Counted from the stretch's first letter, positions 46,686 to 55,993 are shown. The stretch: 64,000 nucleotides of DNA from Croceibacterium salegens (GCF_009827435.1 NZ_WTYM01000036.1:1-64000), one strand, 5' to 3'. Notes: a model not told the origin generated them from the letters alone. A program made the numbers and translations.

Positions 46686-47582
46686 TCAGTTGAGGTTGAT
46701 CTCTATGAAATTGATTTCGCCGGTGTCGAGGTCGACGCGGAATTCGATCCGCCCGTAATCGAACGGCACCAGTTCGCGAGCGTAATCTCGTGCCAGCAGC
46801 ATGATCTTCTGGGCGAATTCGGGGTGATCGAAGCGCTTCAACGCGGCCTTCTCGGTGTTCTGCACGAGGTCGCGCTTCTCGTAGTAGGTCCACAGTTTCT
46901 GCGTGTTCTCGCGCTCGTACCACAGTATCGGTAGCGGGATGGGGCGCCCATCGAGGGTGATGAAAGCGCACTGCACGTCGTAACCGTCGAGATAGGGCTC
47001 AACGATGGCGTCGTGGCCCTGGCCGTGGATGTCGGCGATGGCGTTAGCGACGCCCTGCCAGTCATAGGCGTCGGACACTTCCCAGCTCGCCGAAGAGGCG
47101 TTGGGCTTGATGACCCAGCGACCGGTTGGCGCGGGCGGCAGGTTCCTTTGCTCGACCGGGCCGCCGCGACGATAGCAGAACCACGGTGCGGTGGGGACGC
47201 CGGCGTGGAGCGCGACTAGCTTGGCGACCGACTTGTCGTCTCCCAGTCCGCGCAGGAAGGGCATGGCCCCAAGGTATGAAATGCCGTGCTTGTTGCACAG
47301 GATCGGGATCAACATTTCGCTGTTTACGAACCCGCCGCGGTTGAGCAGAGGGAAGACGAAGTCGGCGTCAGGCTTCCGGTAAAGCACGTCGCGCTTGTCG
47401 GCGAGCTGCAGGTTGAGCCCGAGCCCATCCAGCGTGCAGCGCACTTCGTGGTGGTAGATTGCGTGGTTGCCGTCTTCGGGATGCATGCCGCCGCCGAACA
47501 AGGCGTGCTTGGCCATGAAAAGAGTGCGCACCCGCGTTCTATCCGCCTGCGTCAAGCGCAGTGGCTCGATAGCGCTAATCAT
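46686..47582 (-). CDS. ATP-grasp ligase (D-Ala-D-Ala ligase-like), cut by in-frame TGA
   Basis: The 298-residue product has the ATP-grasp fold. KSVAKLVALHAGVPTAPWFCY opens the ATP domain. The adenine and phosphate strands are RWVIKPNASSASW and DAIVEPYLDGYDVQCAFI, and the metal-binding end is YGRIEFRVDLDTGEINFIEINLN. The frame then meets TGA (codon 299) exactly after the metal-ligand Asn, where I expect a Cys (NCNLW in relatives as I recall). It continues in frame for another 38 codons. Without that tail the enzyme would lack its C-terminal helices and is probably inactive. Start ATG 47582 follows GAAGGGGG. It probably joins an amino acid or similar group to a cell-surface precursor. Confidence 0.75.
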   Translation of the reverse strand: MISAIEPLRLTQADRTRVRTLFMAKHALFGGGMHPEDGNHAIYHHEVRCTLDGLGLNLQLADKRDVLYRKPDADFVFPLLNRGGFVNSEMLIPILCNKHGISYLGAMPFLRGLGDDKSVAKLVALHAGVPTAPWFCYRRGGPVEQRNLPPAPTGRWVIKPNASSASWEVSDAYDWQGVANAIADIHGQGHDAIVEPYLDGYDVQCAFITLDGRPIPLPILWYERENTQKLWTYYEKRDLVQNTEKAALKRFDHPEFAQKIMLLARDYARELVPFDYGRIEFRVDLDTGEINFIEINLN

Positions 47583-47784
47583 TCGACTTGGCCCCCTTCG
47601 CCCTGTCTGAATCGATTCGCTGCGACCCGCTAGGCCTACGAACATACGCCCGTGACACTGGTTCTCAATATGCAGGATTTTGTGACAGCCTGAAGTGACG
47701 GTGTGGTCTGCGCCGGGGGCTACATGCGCGAGTACTGTAAAGCTCTCAAACACAAGCGATCCCTGGGAGATATTCGGGAATATC

Positions 47785-48621
47785 CTATCGCCCAGCTTTG
47801 CCGGGAAGAAGAATCTTTATCCCCCCGGCAACCGCCTCGCGCTGCTTCAGGATCGCCTCGCAGCAGGCGTAGGTCCGCTCGTTGTCGACGTCGATCGCCA
47901 GAGATCCATCGGCAAAGGTGACGACCCTGGCCTTGACGCCGAAGCGCGCGCCAATGCGCTGGAAGGCCTCTTCCATGGTCGCGCGACGCAATAGGTAGAG
48001 CACGATGTTCCAGGGGCCGATTGCGCGCATGAGACGGCCCGGCTTGGCCTGGAACTGGCCGCCTTTGCGGAATAGCTCAGTAGCGGCGAAGGCGTCGTGT
48101 CCACTGAGAGCATAGATGTTGCAGTTGGCGTACTCGCCGTCGCGCAGCTTGTAAGAATTGCGCTGTCCTTCGGGATGGGCGGCGAGCACACTCTTGCGCC
48201 TCGCCACACCGATCACGGCATCGGCACCGTCGAGCGCGGCGACCATTTGGGCAAAGCCGTCGGCCGTGAGCAGCACGTTGTCGGCCGTAGTAATGACGAA
48301 GGGGCCTGCGCGCGCCTTGGCTGCGGCAAGCACGCTGGCGATGATGTTGCGGTCGTTTGGGACGAGATCGAAGCGTGGGCCGCGCTCGCGATAGGCGTCG
48401 AAGATCCGTTCGACCGCCTCATGCGCCTCAGGCTCCAGAGAGACGTGGATCTCGCCGACTTCCGGAATGGTCGACAGCGTGTCGAGGACATGGTCGATCA
48501 GCGGTCGGCCACAGATCGGGACAAGGCACTTGTGCGACACCCCGGCGCGTGCCGCGAGCGGATTTACGACGCCGGCGCGTTGGGCCGCGAGGAGTATGAC
48601 GGTGACGGGTTTTCCGGTCAT
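47785..48621 (-). CDS. NTP transferase family protein (MobA-like)
   Basis: This 278-residue nucleotidyltransferase has the opening VTVILLAAQRAGVVNPLAARAGVSHKCLVPICGRPLIDHVL, here divided between strand 1 and the conserved Lys loop. ITTADNVLLTADGF carries the metal-binding Asp. It would form an NDP-activated sugar or alcohol. Genomic context, with a flippase and an ATP-grasp ligase, points to synthesis of a surface polymer or lipid precursor. It lies 202 bases upstream of the ATP-grasp gene in the same orientation, and is separated from rne by a strong hairpin. Confidence 0.85.
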   Translation of the reverse strand: MTGKPVTVILLAAQRAGVVNPLAARAGVSHKCLVPICGRPLIDHVLDTLSTIPEVGEIHVSLEPEAHEAVERIFDAYRERGPRFDLVPNDRNIIASVLAAAKARAGPFVITTADNVLLTADGFAQMVAALDGADAVIGVARRKSVLAAHPEGQRNSYKLRDGEYANCNIYALSGHDAFAATELFRKGGQFQAKPGRLMRAIGPWNIVLYLLRRATMEEAFQRIGARFGVKARVVTFADGSLAIDVDNERTYACCEAILKQREAVAGGIKILLPGKAGR

Positions 48622-48657
48622 GCTTCCCCCTGATGAGCAGACCCGGTTGCACTACTG

Positions 48658-48692
48658 TGACGGGCCCGCACCGAAACGGAGCGGGCCCGTCA
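48658..48692. terminator. Strong hairpin between rne and the nucleotidyltransferase gene
   Basis: TGACGGGCCCGC (48658-48669) and GCGGGCCCGTCA (48681-48692) are perfect 12-bp arms around an 11-base loop. It lies six bases past the rne stop. No T-run follows on the minus strand, so it may be a transcript-stabilising or processing hairpin rather than a strict intrinsic terminator. Confidence 0.55.
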
Positions 48693-48697
48693 AGATT

Positions 48698-51376
48698 TCA
48701 TTCGCCGAAAGTTCGCTGCCACCAGCCGCGGCGCGGCGTGCCGTCGTCTTCGAGCCCCTCCTCGGCGCCGCCATTGGCGTCATTGGCGGCTTCGGGCGCC
48801 GGTGAATGCTCTTCGTCGACCTGAGCGGTTTCAGCTTCGGCCTTGGGTTCGACCTTTTTCTTGCGCGCGCGCTTGGGCTTCGGTGCTTCCTCAGCCACAG
48901 GCTCGGCTTCCGGTTCGACAGCAGCTTCGGCTTCGACTTCCGCCTTCTTCCTGCGCGTACGCTTGGGCTTGGGCGCGTCCGCAGCAACGTCTTCCGGCGG
49001 CTCGGCTACGGCTTCCGCCGCGGGCTCAGCTGCATCGGCCTCGCTTTCGGCCGGCTTCTTGCGGCGCGAGCGACGCTTCGGTTTTTCCTCGACAGCAGCC
49101 TCTTCGGCCACCGGCTCGGAGGTTTCGACCGGCTCGGAAGCCTCGACCTGTTCGCCTTCGCCGGAGGTGTCGTCGACAACTTCGCCGTTCTCCTCGCCGG
49201 TGCCCTCCTCGCGGCGGCGGTTGCGGCCCCGACCGCCACGGCGGCGGCGACGCTTCTTGGGTCGTTCCTCGCCGGAATCGTCGTCGCCAGTGGGACGCTC
49301 GTCGGCAGGCTCTTCACCGCCTTCTTCGTCGCCGCGGGCCTCGTCGTCCTGCTGGCGATTGCGGCCACGTCCGCCACGGCGGCGGCGGCGGCGCTTCTGC
49401 GGCCGCTCACTGTCGCGTTCTTCCTCGACATCCTCTTCGTCGTCGAACTCTTCGACTTCGGGCTCGTCGCCGTCGTCTTCGTCAATGATCGCTTCGAATT
49501 TGGGTGCTGCGGTCGGGCGTGGTCCGGCGCTGGTAACGCGCATCTTGGCGCCTTCGTCCTCGCCCTCGGGCACGACTTCCACGGCCACGCCGTAGCGGTC
49601 CTCGATCTCGGCGAGATCGGCGCGCTTGGCATTGAGCATGTATATCGCGGCCTCGGTCGAAGCATAGAGTGTGATCAAAGAGCCGCGGCCCTTGGCTGCT
49701 TCGTCTTCGATCAGGCGCAGCGCGCTGAGGCCGGCCGACGAAGCAGTGCGGACGAGGCCCGTACCGTCGCAGTGCGGGCACGAACGGGTGGTTGCCTCGA
49801 GCACGCCGGTGCGCAGGCGCTGGCGGCTCATTTCCATCAGCCCGAAGCCGGAAATGCGGCCAACCTGGATGCGCGCGCGGTCGTTCTTGAGCGCGTCCTT
49901 CATCGCCTTCTCGACCTTACGGACGTTCGATCCGTATTCCATGTCGATGAAGTCGATCACGACGAGGCCGGCCATGTCGCGCAGGCGCAACTGGCGGGCA
50001 ATTTCGCGCGCCGCTTCGAGGTTGGTGTTGAGCGCGGTCGCCTCGATGCCGTGCTCCTTGGTCGAACGGCCCGAGTTGATGTCGATCGAGACCAGCGCCT
50101 CGGTCGGGTTGATCACCAGATAGCCGCCCGACTTGAGTTGCACGACCGGGTCGTACATCGCCGAGAGCTGGTCTTCCGCGCCGTAGCGCTGGAACAGCGG
50201 CACGGGGTCGGAATAGGCCTTCACGCGCCGCGCATGGCTGGGCATCAGCAGCTTCATGAATTCCTTGGCCGAGCGATAGCCTTCCTCGCCCTCGACCACG
50301 ACTTCCTCGATGTCGCGATTGTAGATGTCGCGGATCGCGCGCTTGATCAGGTCGCTGTCGGAATGGATCAGCGCCGGGGCCGTCGACTTCAGCGTGCTCT
50401 CGCGGATTTCGTCCCACAGCCGGGCGAGATAGTCGAAGTCGCGCTTGATCTCGGTCTTGGTGCGCTGGAGGCCCGCGGTGCGGACGATCATGCCCATCGC
50501 CTTGGGCAGCCTGAGCTCGCCGACGATCGACTTCAGCCGCTTGCGGTCCGCAGCGCTTGAAATCTTGCGCGAAATGCCGCCGCCGTGGCTCGAATTGGGC
50601 ATCAGCACGCAATAGCGGCCGGCAAGGCTGAGGTAGGTAGTCAGCGCGGCGCCTTTGTTGCCACGCTCTTCCTTCACGACCTGGACGAGCAGCACCTGGC
50701 GGCGCTGGATGACGTCCTGGATCTTGTAGCGGCGGCGCAGCGCGAGGCGCTTGGCGCGCAACTCGTCCATTTCCTTGGCCCGGCTGCGGCCATCGCCGCG
50801 GCCCTGCCGGCGACCACGCCCGCGTCCGCGGCCGCGCGAACGGCCGGAGTCGTCCTCATCGCCTTCCGCGCTCTCTGCGTCGTCTTCGTCCTCATCGGAC
50901 GAATCCTCGTCACCGTCATCGCCGTTTTCGACCTGGCCGTCCTCGATGGTCGAGACGTGATCCTTTTCGTTGGTGTCGATTTCCTCGACGCCATCGTCGT
51001 CATGGTCTTCGTCGTCGCGATCGAGCGCTTCATCGTCGTCTTCGTCGTCGAAGTCTTCGGAGGCGCGCAGCGCAGCCTCTTCCTCAGCGTGCGCCTGTTC
51101 TTCGGCGATCAGCGCCTCGCGATCCTGCTTGGGGATCTGGTAGTAGTCGGGATGGATTTCGTTGAAGGCGAGGAAGCCATGCCGGTTGCCGCCGAAATCG
51201 ACGAACGCCGCCTGGAGCGACGGTTCGACCCGCGTGACCTTGGCTAGATAAATATTCCCCTTGATCTGCTTGTGATCGGCAGATTCAAAATCGAATTCCT
51301 CAATCCGGTTGCCCTTGAGCACCGCCACCCGGGTTTCTTCCTGGTGGCGCGCATCGATAAGCATGCGCGTTGCCAT
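48698..51376 (-). CDS. rne: Ribonuclease E
   Basis: Rne is the central endonuclease of mRNA decay and rRNA/tRNA processing, and scaffold of the degradosome. The product is 892 residues. It begins ATRMLIDARHQEETRVAVLKGN, followed by the S1 RNA-binding domain (KGNIYLAKVTRVEPSLQAAFVDFG). The S1 domain is split by a very acidic Glu/Asp insertion (about residues 95-215), as in other alphaproteobacterial enzymes. The catalytic domain has DFIDMEYGSNVRKVEK and the Zn-link CPHCDGTG. The C-terminal 300 residues are a disordered, alternately acidic and Arg-rich scaffold. The ATG has a GGAGACAA site. Confidence 0.97.
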   Translation of the reverse strand: MATRMLIDARHQEETRVAVLKGNRIEEFDFESADHKQIKGNIYLAKVTRVEPSLQAAFVDFGGNRHGFLAFNEIHPDYYQIPKQDREALIAEEQAHAEEEAALRASEDFDDEDDDEALDRDDEDHDDDGVEEIDTNEKDHVSTIEDGQVENGDDGDEDSSDEDEDDAESAEGDEDDSGRSRGRGRGRGRRQGRGDGRSRAKEMDELRAKRLALRRRYKIQDVIQRRQVLLVQVVKEERGNKGAALTTYLSLAGRYCVLMPNSSHGGGISRKISSAADRKRLKSIVGELRLPKAMGMIVRTAGLQRTKTEIKRDFDYLARLWDEIRESTLKSTAPALIHSDSDLIKRAIRDIYNRDIEEVVVEGEEGYRSAKEFMKLLMPSHARRVKAYSDPVPLFQRYGAEDQLSAMYDPVVQLKSGGYLVINPTEALVSIDINSGRSTKEHGIEATALNTNLEAAREIARQLRLRDMAGLVVIDFIDMEYGSNVRKVEKAMKDALKNDRARIQVGRISGFGLMEMSRQRLRTGVLEATTRSCPHCDGTGLVRTASSAGLSALRLIEDEAAKGRGSLITLYASTEAAIYMLNAKRADLAEIEDRYGVAVEVVPEGEDEGAKMRVTSAGPRPTAAPKFEAIIDEDDGDEPEVEEFDDEEDVEEERDSERPQKRRRRRRGGRGRNRQQDDEARGDEEGGEEPADERPTGDDDSGEERPKKRRRRRGGRGRNRRREEGTGEENGEVVDDTSGEGEQVEASEPVETSEPVAEEAAVEEKPKRRSRRKKPAESEADAAEPAAEAVAEPPEDVAADAPKPKRTRRKKAEVEAEAAVEPEAEPVAEEAPKPKRARKKKVEPKAEAETAQVDEEHSPAPEAANDANGGAEEGLEDDGTPRRGWWQRTFGE

Positions 51377-51394
51377 TGAATTGTCTCCATGCGC

Positions 51395-51442
51395 GCCACG
51401 CCCTTGCCTTGCGCCGGGTTGCTACCCGGGCAATCGCGTGGC
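51395..51442 (-). promoter_or_regulatory. Structured 5' leader of rne
   Basis: Nested inverted repeats lie just upstream of the rne ribosome site. The outer arms are GCCACGC (51395-51401) and GCGTGGC (51436-51442), then TTGC/GCAA (51404-51407, 51430-51433). The inner perfect 6-bp stem is CCGGGT/ACCCGG with a TGCT loop (51414-51429). RNase E is known to autoregulate through leader structures in E. coli; this could be the local equivalent. Confidence 0.5.
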
Positions 51443-51933
51443 CACGCATCTCTGTGAATGTACCGGCGCACCCGCGAGCGCGGCCGGAGGATAAATAGGC
51501 GCTGGTGCGATGGATCGCGCCGGCGCGGCTTGACGTGTCTGTCATGGCGATAAGGCGCAGGGTTTCGATCTGCGCGCATGTACCGGCCACTGCGCTGCCA
51601 GCCGAGGGCTGCAACGGAGTAGGAGGGCACAATCTTGTCACTATGGCATCAACCTTGGAGTGATTACCGGGAGCCGAAACTGGGCCTGCCGGGCTGCCCG
51701 CAAGAACTCTATCGGGCTGGCGCTAGCTAGCACCGGGTCCGGTGCAGGGCAACTATATTGCGCTGCACTCGCGGCGCTTTCGCGATTGGCAATCGGATGA
51801 TAGCGCCAGTCCAGCTTCGTCTCCGGCAGGCTCACAGGCGGCCGATCTGGCCCATTGATTTGGCAGCTATCCCCAGCGCTTTGCAATTTTTACTTGTTCA
51901 TTGCGCGATGCGCCCGATATCGAAGCGCTTGGG
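51443..51933. other. Divergent intergenic region between rne and the amidase gene
   Basis: About 490 bases without a supportable gene. They should hold the divergent promoters of rne and the amidase gene and the rest of the long rne leader. A 6-bp hairpin GCACCG/CGGTGC with loop GGTC lies at 51730-51745. Near 51749-51757 an AT-rich ACTATATTG patch is seen, and the 50 bases before the amidase start are AT-rich. No promoter can be named with confidence. Confidence 0.5.
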
Positions 51934-52803
51934 ATGTGGCATCGCCTGCAAATTGCGTTCGTCTTCCTTTTGCCTGTGGCGCTCGTCGGGGGACTGAACC
52001 TGCTGGGGCTGGCGATCCCGGTGCCGGTCCTGGGGCGCGACTACGTGATCCGCATCCCGCTGCCAGAGCCGGGCGCGCACGTCGGCCTTCCGAAGATCGA
52101 GGGGCCTCAGGACGCCAGCCGCCCGCTGGTCGTTATCGACGCCGGTCACGGCGGGCACGATCCCGGCGCCGTCGGTGAAGGTTTCAAGGAGAAGACCCTT
52201 GCACTGGGCCTTGCCAAGGCGCTTCGCGACGAACTCGTCAGGGAAGGCGGCATCCGCGTGGCCCTGACCCGCTCGGACGATACCTTCCTCGTTCTCGACG
52301 AACGCGCCGAAATTGCCCGCCAGCTCGGTGCCGACCTGTTCCTCTCGATCCATGCCGATTCCGCCGGCGAGAAGGACCAGGTTACCGGGGCCAGCGTCTA
52401 TACCCTTTCCGACAAAGCATCGAGTGAAGCGGCGGAGCGTTTTGCCGCGCGGGAGAACAGCGCCGACACGATCAACGGCGTTGCGCTCACGGGGCGCAGC
52501 GACGCGGTCAACTCGATCCTCGTCGACCTGGCGCAACGGCGCACATCTGGGGCTTCTGCCATGTTCGCCGGGCTGATCGTGCGAGAGGGGGATGGCGTAC
52601 TGCAATTCCACCCGCAGCCGCGACGCTCCGCTTCACTCGTCGTGCTGCGCGCGCCCGACGTGCCGTCGGTGCTCTACGAAAGCGGTTTCGTGACCAACAA
52701 GAAAGACGCGGAACGCCTGTCCTCTCCTGAAGGTCGCGAACGCTTCGCGAAAGTCATGTCGCAGGCGATCCGCATCTATTTTGCTCGCGAGTCCGGTGCA
52801 TAG
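51934..52803 (+). CDS. N-acetylmuramoyl-L-alanine amidase (AmiC type)
   Basis: This 289-residue peptidoglycan amidase removes stem peptides during cell separation. An N-terminal membrane anchor (LQIAFVFLLPVALVGGLNLLGLAI, read as one helix) precedes an amidase_3 domain. The zinc ligands are in VVIDAGHGGHDPGAVG (His), GLAKALRDEL (Glu-containing helix nearby) and LFLSIHADS (His). The catalytic Glu is probably in VLYESGFVTN. I chose ATG 51934; a TTG at 51901 gives a longer N-terminus without support. PBP1A follows 63 bases downstream, the usual partner in this order. Confidence 0.92.
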   Translation: MWHRLQIAFVFLLPVALVGGLNLLGLAIPVPVLGRDYVIRIPLPEPGAHVGLPKIEGPQDASRPLVVIDAGHGGHDPGAVGEGFKEKTLALGLAKALRDELVREGGIRVALTRSDDTFLVLDERAEIARQLGADLFLSIHADSAGEKDQVTGASVYTLSDKASSEAAERFAARENSADTINGVALTGRSDAVNSILVDLAQRRTSGASAMFAGLIVREGDGVLQFHPQPRRSASLVVLRAPDVPSVLYESGFVTNKKDAERLSSPEGRERFAKVMSQAIRIYFARESGA

Positions 52804-52866
52804 CAGCTCGGCCTGCCGCAAACGAACTTCCCTCATTCAGAATCCGCGTGCTAGGGGCGGCTCGAT

Positions 52867-55383
52867 ATGGCCGAGACCGACCAGTCCGCGAGGGAATACT
52901 TCCACTACCGCATCCGCCGCGACGCGAGCGGGGTGGTCACGTGGTTCAAGCAGCAGTGGCACGCGAAGTGGTGGTTCAAGTGGATCTCGGGCGCGCTCGG
53001 GCTGGGCCTCGCGATATGGATCATCGGCTGGACCGTGCTCGCTGCCGGGCTGCCCGACGCGGGCAAGCTGGTCGACTATGAACCACCGCTACCCAGCGTG
53101 GTGCGTGGCGATGACGGCGAGATCGTCCATTCCTATGCCCGCGAACGGCGCGTCCAGCTCGAATTCCAGGATTTCCCGACCCAGCTGATCAACGCTTACA
53201 CTTCGGCCGAGGACAAGACCTTCTGGACCCACGGCGGCATCGACTTCGGTGGCTTCGTCGGCGCGGTGATCGATTACGTTAGCAAGATCGGTTCGGGCGA
53301 ACGCGCGGTCGGCGGTTCGACCATCACCCAGCAGGTAGCCAAGAATATCCTGGTCGGTGACGAATACTCGGTCACCCGCAAGCTCAAGGAGATGATCCTC
53401 GCGCGGCGCATTGAAGGTGTGCTGACCAAGCAGGAAATCATTACCCTCTATCTCAACGAAATCCCGCTCGGCCGCCGCAGCTTCGGCGTGCAGGCGGCTA
53501 GCCGCGCCTATTTCGACAAGGACGTCGACGAACTCACCCTGCCGGAAATGGCTTTCATGGCGATCCTGCCCAAGGCGCCGGAGCGTTATGGCCGCAGCAA
53601 GTACCAGGATCTCGCCATCGAGCGCCGCAACTGGGTGATCGACGAGATGGTCGACAACGGCCACATCACCCAGGCCCAGGCAAACGAGGCCAAGGCAGCG
53701 CCGCTCGGCCTGAAGACCCAACGACCCGATCCGCGTTCGGTCGATGCCGGCTATTTCCTCGAGGAAGTGCGTCGGCAACTGATCGACAAGTACGGCGAGC
53801 AGGCTGAGGACGGGCCGCACAGCGTCTATGCCGGGGGCCTGTGGATCCGCACCTCGCTCGACCCGAAGATGCAGATCGCAGCGCGCGACGCCTTGCGGGA
53901 CGGCCTGCTGCGCTATTCGGCGGGCAAGGCCTGGCACGGTCCGGTTGCGACGATCGATCCGAAGAATGGCGACCTCAAGAAGCAACTCGCCAGCAGCTAT
54001 CTCGGCATAAACTACAAGGATTGGCGCATCGGCGTCGTCACCGAGCGCAGTGGCCCGAGCGCGCGCATCGGCTTCGCCAGCGGGGAGGAAGGTCCTCTGA
54101 CCGGACTGCCCGACGCACTTCGGGTTGGCGACGTAATCGCCGCCGCTCCGAATGGAAATGTATGGGCCGTCAGGACCGTGCCCGAAGTTTCAGGCGGGTT
54201 CGTGGCTATGGACCCTCACACCGGCCGTGTGGTCGCCATGCAGGGCGGGTTCGACAGCCGCCTGTCGGACTTCAACCGGGCGACGCAGGCGCTGCGCCAG
54301 CCGGGTTCGACCATCAAGCCGTTTGTCTACGCTACCGGGCTCGATCAGGGCATGACTCCGGCGACGATGGTCCCCGACGCGACCTATTGTTATTATCAGG
54401 GCGCCAACCTCGGTGAGAAGTGCTTCCGTAACTTCGGCGGCGGCGGCGGCGGCGAGCACACCATGCGCTGGGGCCTCGAACAGTCGCGCAACCTGATGAC
54501 CGTGCACATCGCGATGGATGCGGGCATGGACAACGTCACCAAGACGTTCAGCCGCGTCGGAATCGGCGACTACCAGAACTACCCGTCATTTGCGCTCGGC
54601 GCCGGGGACACCACGGTGATGCGTATGGTCAACGCCTATTCGGCGCTGTTCAACCACGGACTGCAGCACAAGGGCACGCTGATCGACTACGTGCAGGATC
54701 GCCGTGGCAAGGTCATTTGGCGCTCCGACAATCGCGCCTGCAATGGCTGCAATATGCCCGAGTGGGACGGCAAGCCGATGCCGCGCCTTGGCGACGCCGG
54801 AAAGCAGGTGCTCGATCCGCGCACCGCATTCCAGGTGCTGCACATGATGGAAGGCGTCGTGCAGCGCGGCACCGCTGTACGGCTGCGCGCTCTGGGCATG
54901 CCGCTGGCCGGCAAGACCGGTACCACCAGCGGCCCGACCAACGCCTGGTTTGTCGGCGGTGGTCCCGACATGATCGCCGGGATGTACGTCGGTTTCGACC
55001 AGCCCCGCAATCTCGGCGGCTGGGTCCAGGGCGGCAACACTGCCGCGCCGATCTTCAAGCAGTTCGTCGAGACGACGCGCGAGCGCTGGAACGGACGCCC
55101 GTTCCTTGCACCTCGCGGTATCCGCATGGTCCGAATCGACCGGCGCACCGGCACCCGCGTGTTCGACGGCGAGCCGACCAGCGACCCGCTCTCTTCGGTA
55201 ATCTGGGAAGCATTCAAACCCGATTCCGAACCGCGCCGCACCCAGCGCCAGGACGAGATCGACGCGATGCGTGACACGATCCTCGCCGAACTGCGCCGCA
55301 TCGAGGCCGGGCCTTCGCGGAATGCTTCGACGAACGGAGAGGCGCAGGAAAACTTCGCCGCCGAGCAGGGCGGAATCTACTAG
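52867..55383 (+). CDS. mrcA: Penicillin-binding protein 1A
   Basis: This 838-residue class A PBP polymerises glycan strands and cross-links peptides. A membrane helix lies near residues 40-60 (LGLGLAIWIIGWTVLAAG). The glycosyltransferase domain has its catalytic Glu in TSAEDKTFWTHGGIDF, near residue 115, and GGSTITQQVAKN. The transpeptidase has its nucleophile Ser at about 481 in RQPGSTIKPFVYA, the SRN motif in EQSRNLMTVH, and KTG in LAGKTGTTSGPTNAWFVGG near 683. The OB-like insert between domains is present, as in other PBP1A enzymes. Confidence 0.96.
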   Translation: MAETDQSAREYFHYRIRRDASGVVTWFKQQWHAKWWFKWISGALGLGLAIWIIGWTVLAAGLPDAGKLVDYEPPLPSVVRGDDGEIVHSYARERRVQLEFQDFPTQLINAYTSAEDKTFWTHGGIDFGGFVGAVIDYVSKIGSGERAVGGSTITQQVAKNILVGDEYSVTRKLKEMILARRIEGVLTKQEIITLYLNEIPLGRRSFGVQAASRAYFDKDVDELTLPEMAFMAILPKAPERYGRSKYQDLAIERRNWVIDEMVDNGHITQAQANEAKAAPLGLKTQRPDPRSVDAGYFLEEVRRQLIDKYGEQAEDGPHSVYAGGLWIRTSLDPKMQIAARDALRDGLLRYSAGKAWHGPVATIDPKNGDLKKQLASSYLGINYKDWRIGVVTERSGPSARIGFASGEEGPLTGLPDALRVGDVIAAAPNGNVWAVRTVPEVSGGFVAMDPHTGRVVAMQGGFDSRLSDFNRATQALRQPGSTIKPFVYATGLDQGMTPATMVPDATYCYYQGANLGEKCFRNFGGGGGGEHTMRWGLEQSRNLMTVHIAMDAGMDNVTKTFSRVGIGDYQNYPSFALGAGDTTVMRMVNAYSALFNHGLQHKGTLIDYVQDRRGKVIWRSDNRACNGCNMPEWDGKPMPRLGDAGKQVLDPRTAFQVLHMMEGVVQRGTAVRLRALGMPLAGKTGTTSGPTNAWFVGGGPDMIAGMYVGFDQPRNLGGWVQGGNTAAPIFKQFVETTRERWNGRPFLAPRGIRMVRIDRRTGTRVFDGEPTSDPLSSVIWEAFKPDSEPRRTQRQDEIDAMRDTILAELRRIEAGPSRNASTNGEAQENFAAEQGGIY

Positions 55384-55434
55384 CGCCGAAGCCGTCGCTG
55401 TTTGCATTGGACAATGTCAATGCGACGAGGCAAA

Positions 55435-55980
55435 ATGCGCAGCATGAACAAGCTCGCCCCGCTCACCGCACTCGCCGCGATCGCGCTTGTCGCATCGCCT
55501 TCCTACGCTGCGCTCAAGGAAGGCGCCAAGGCGCCCGAAATCGTCGCCAAGGGCGCGATGGCGGGCAAGCCGATCACCTTTGACCTGAACAAGGAGCTGA
55601 AGAAGGGGCCGGTCGTGCTTTACTTCTTCCCCGCCGCCTTCACGCCGGGCTGCAACATCGAGGCGGCCGCCTTTGCCGAGGCGATCCCCGATTTCGAGAA
55701 GGCGGGCGCGACCGTGGTCGGCATGACCGCGGGCAACACCGACCAGCTTGCCGATTTCTCGGGCAAGCACTGCGCGGGCAAGTTCCCCGTCGCGGCCACC
55801 ACCCCGGCGATGGTCAAGGCTTACGACGTGGCGTTGCCCAACAACGCCAACGGCTGGACCAACCGCACGACCTTCGTGATCGCACAGGACGGCAAGATCG
55901 TGCTGAGCTATTCGGACCTCAAGCCGAACGATCACATCACCGAAAGCCTCGCGGCAGTTCGCGCCCTCAAGAAGGGCTGA
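55435..55980 (+). CDS. Exported peroxiredoxin-like protein
   Basis: This 181-residue AhpC/TSA-family protein has a signal peptide (APLTALAAIALVASPSYA). The peroxidatic Cys is in YFFPAAFTPGCNIEAAAF, matching PxxxTPxC, and a second Cys in GKHCAGKFP could resolve it. It would reduce peroxides in the periplasm, unlike cytoplasmic Bcp. The GACGAGG site favours ATG 55435 over the ATG three codons later. The stop is followed immediately by tandem hairpins and then prfB. Confidence 0.88.
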   Translation: MRSMNKLAPLTALAAIALVASPSYAALKEGAKAPEIVAKGAMAGKPITFDLNKELKKGPVVLYFFPAAFTPGCNIEAAAFAEAIPDFEKAGATVVGMTAGNTDQLADFSGKHCAGKFPVAATTPAMVKAYDVALPNNANGWTNRTTFVIAQDGKIVLSYSDLKPNDHITESLAAVRALKKG

Positions 55981-55993
55981 TTACGCATAGGCG

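Noticed and set aside
48806-50560. 584-codon hydrophobic frame antisense to rne
   Set aside because: Apparent membrane helices arise from the complement of the acidic/basic repeats of the RNase E C-terminal scaffold.
54430-54455. Run of GGC codons (poly-Gly) in PBP1A as a simple repeat
   Set aside because: It is a short in-frame Gly stretch in a loop and no tandem array of note.
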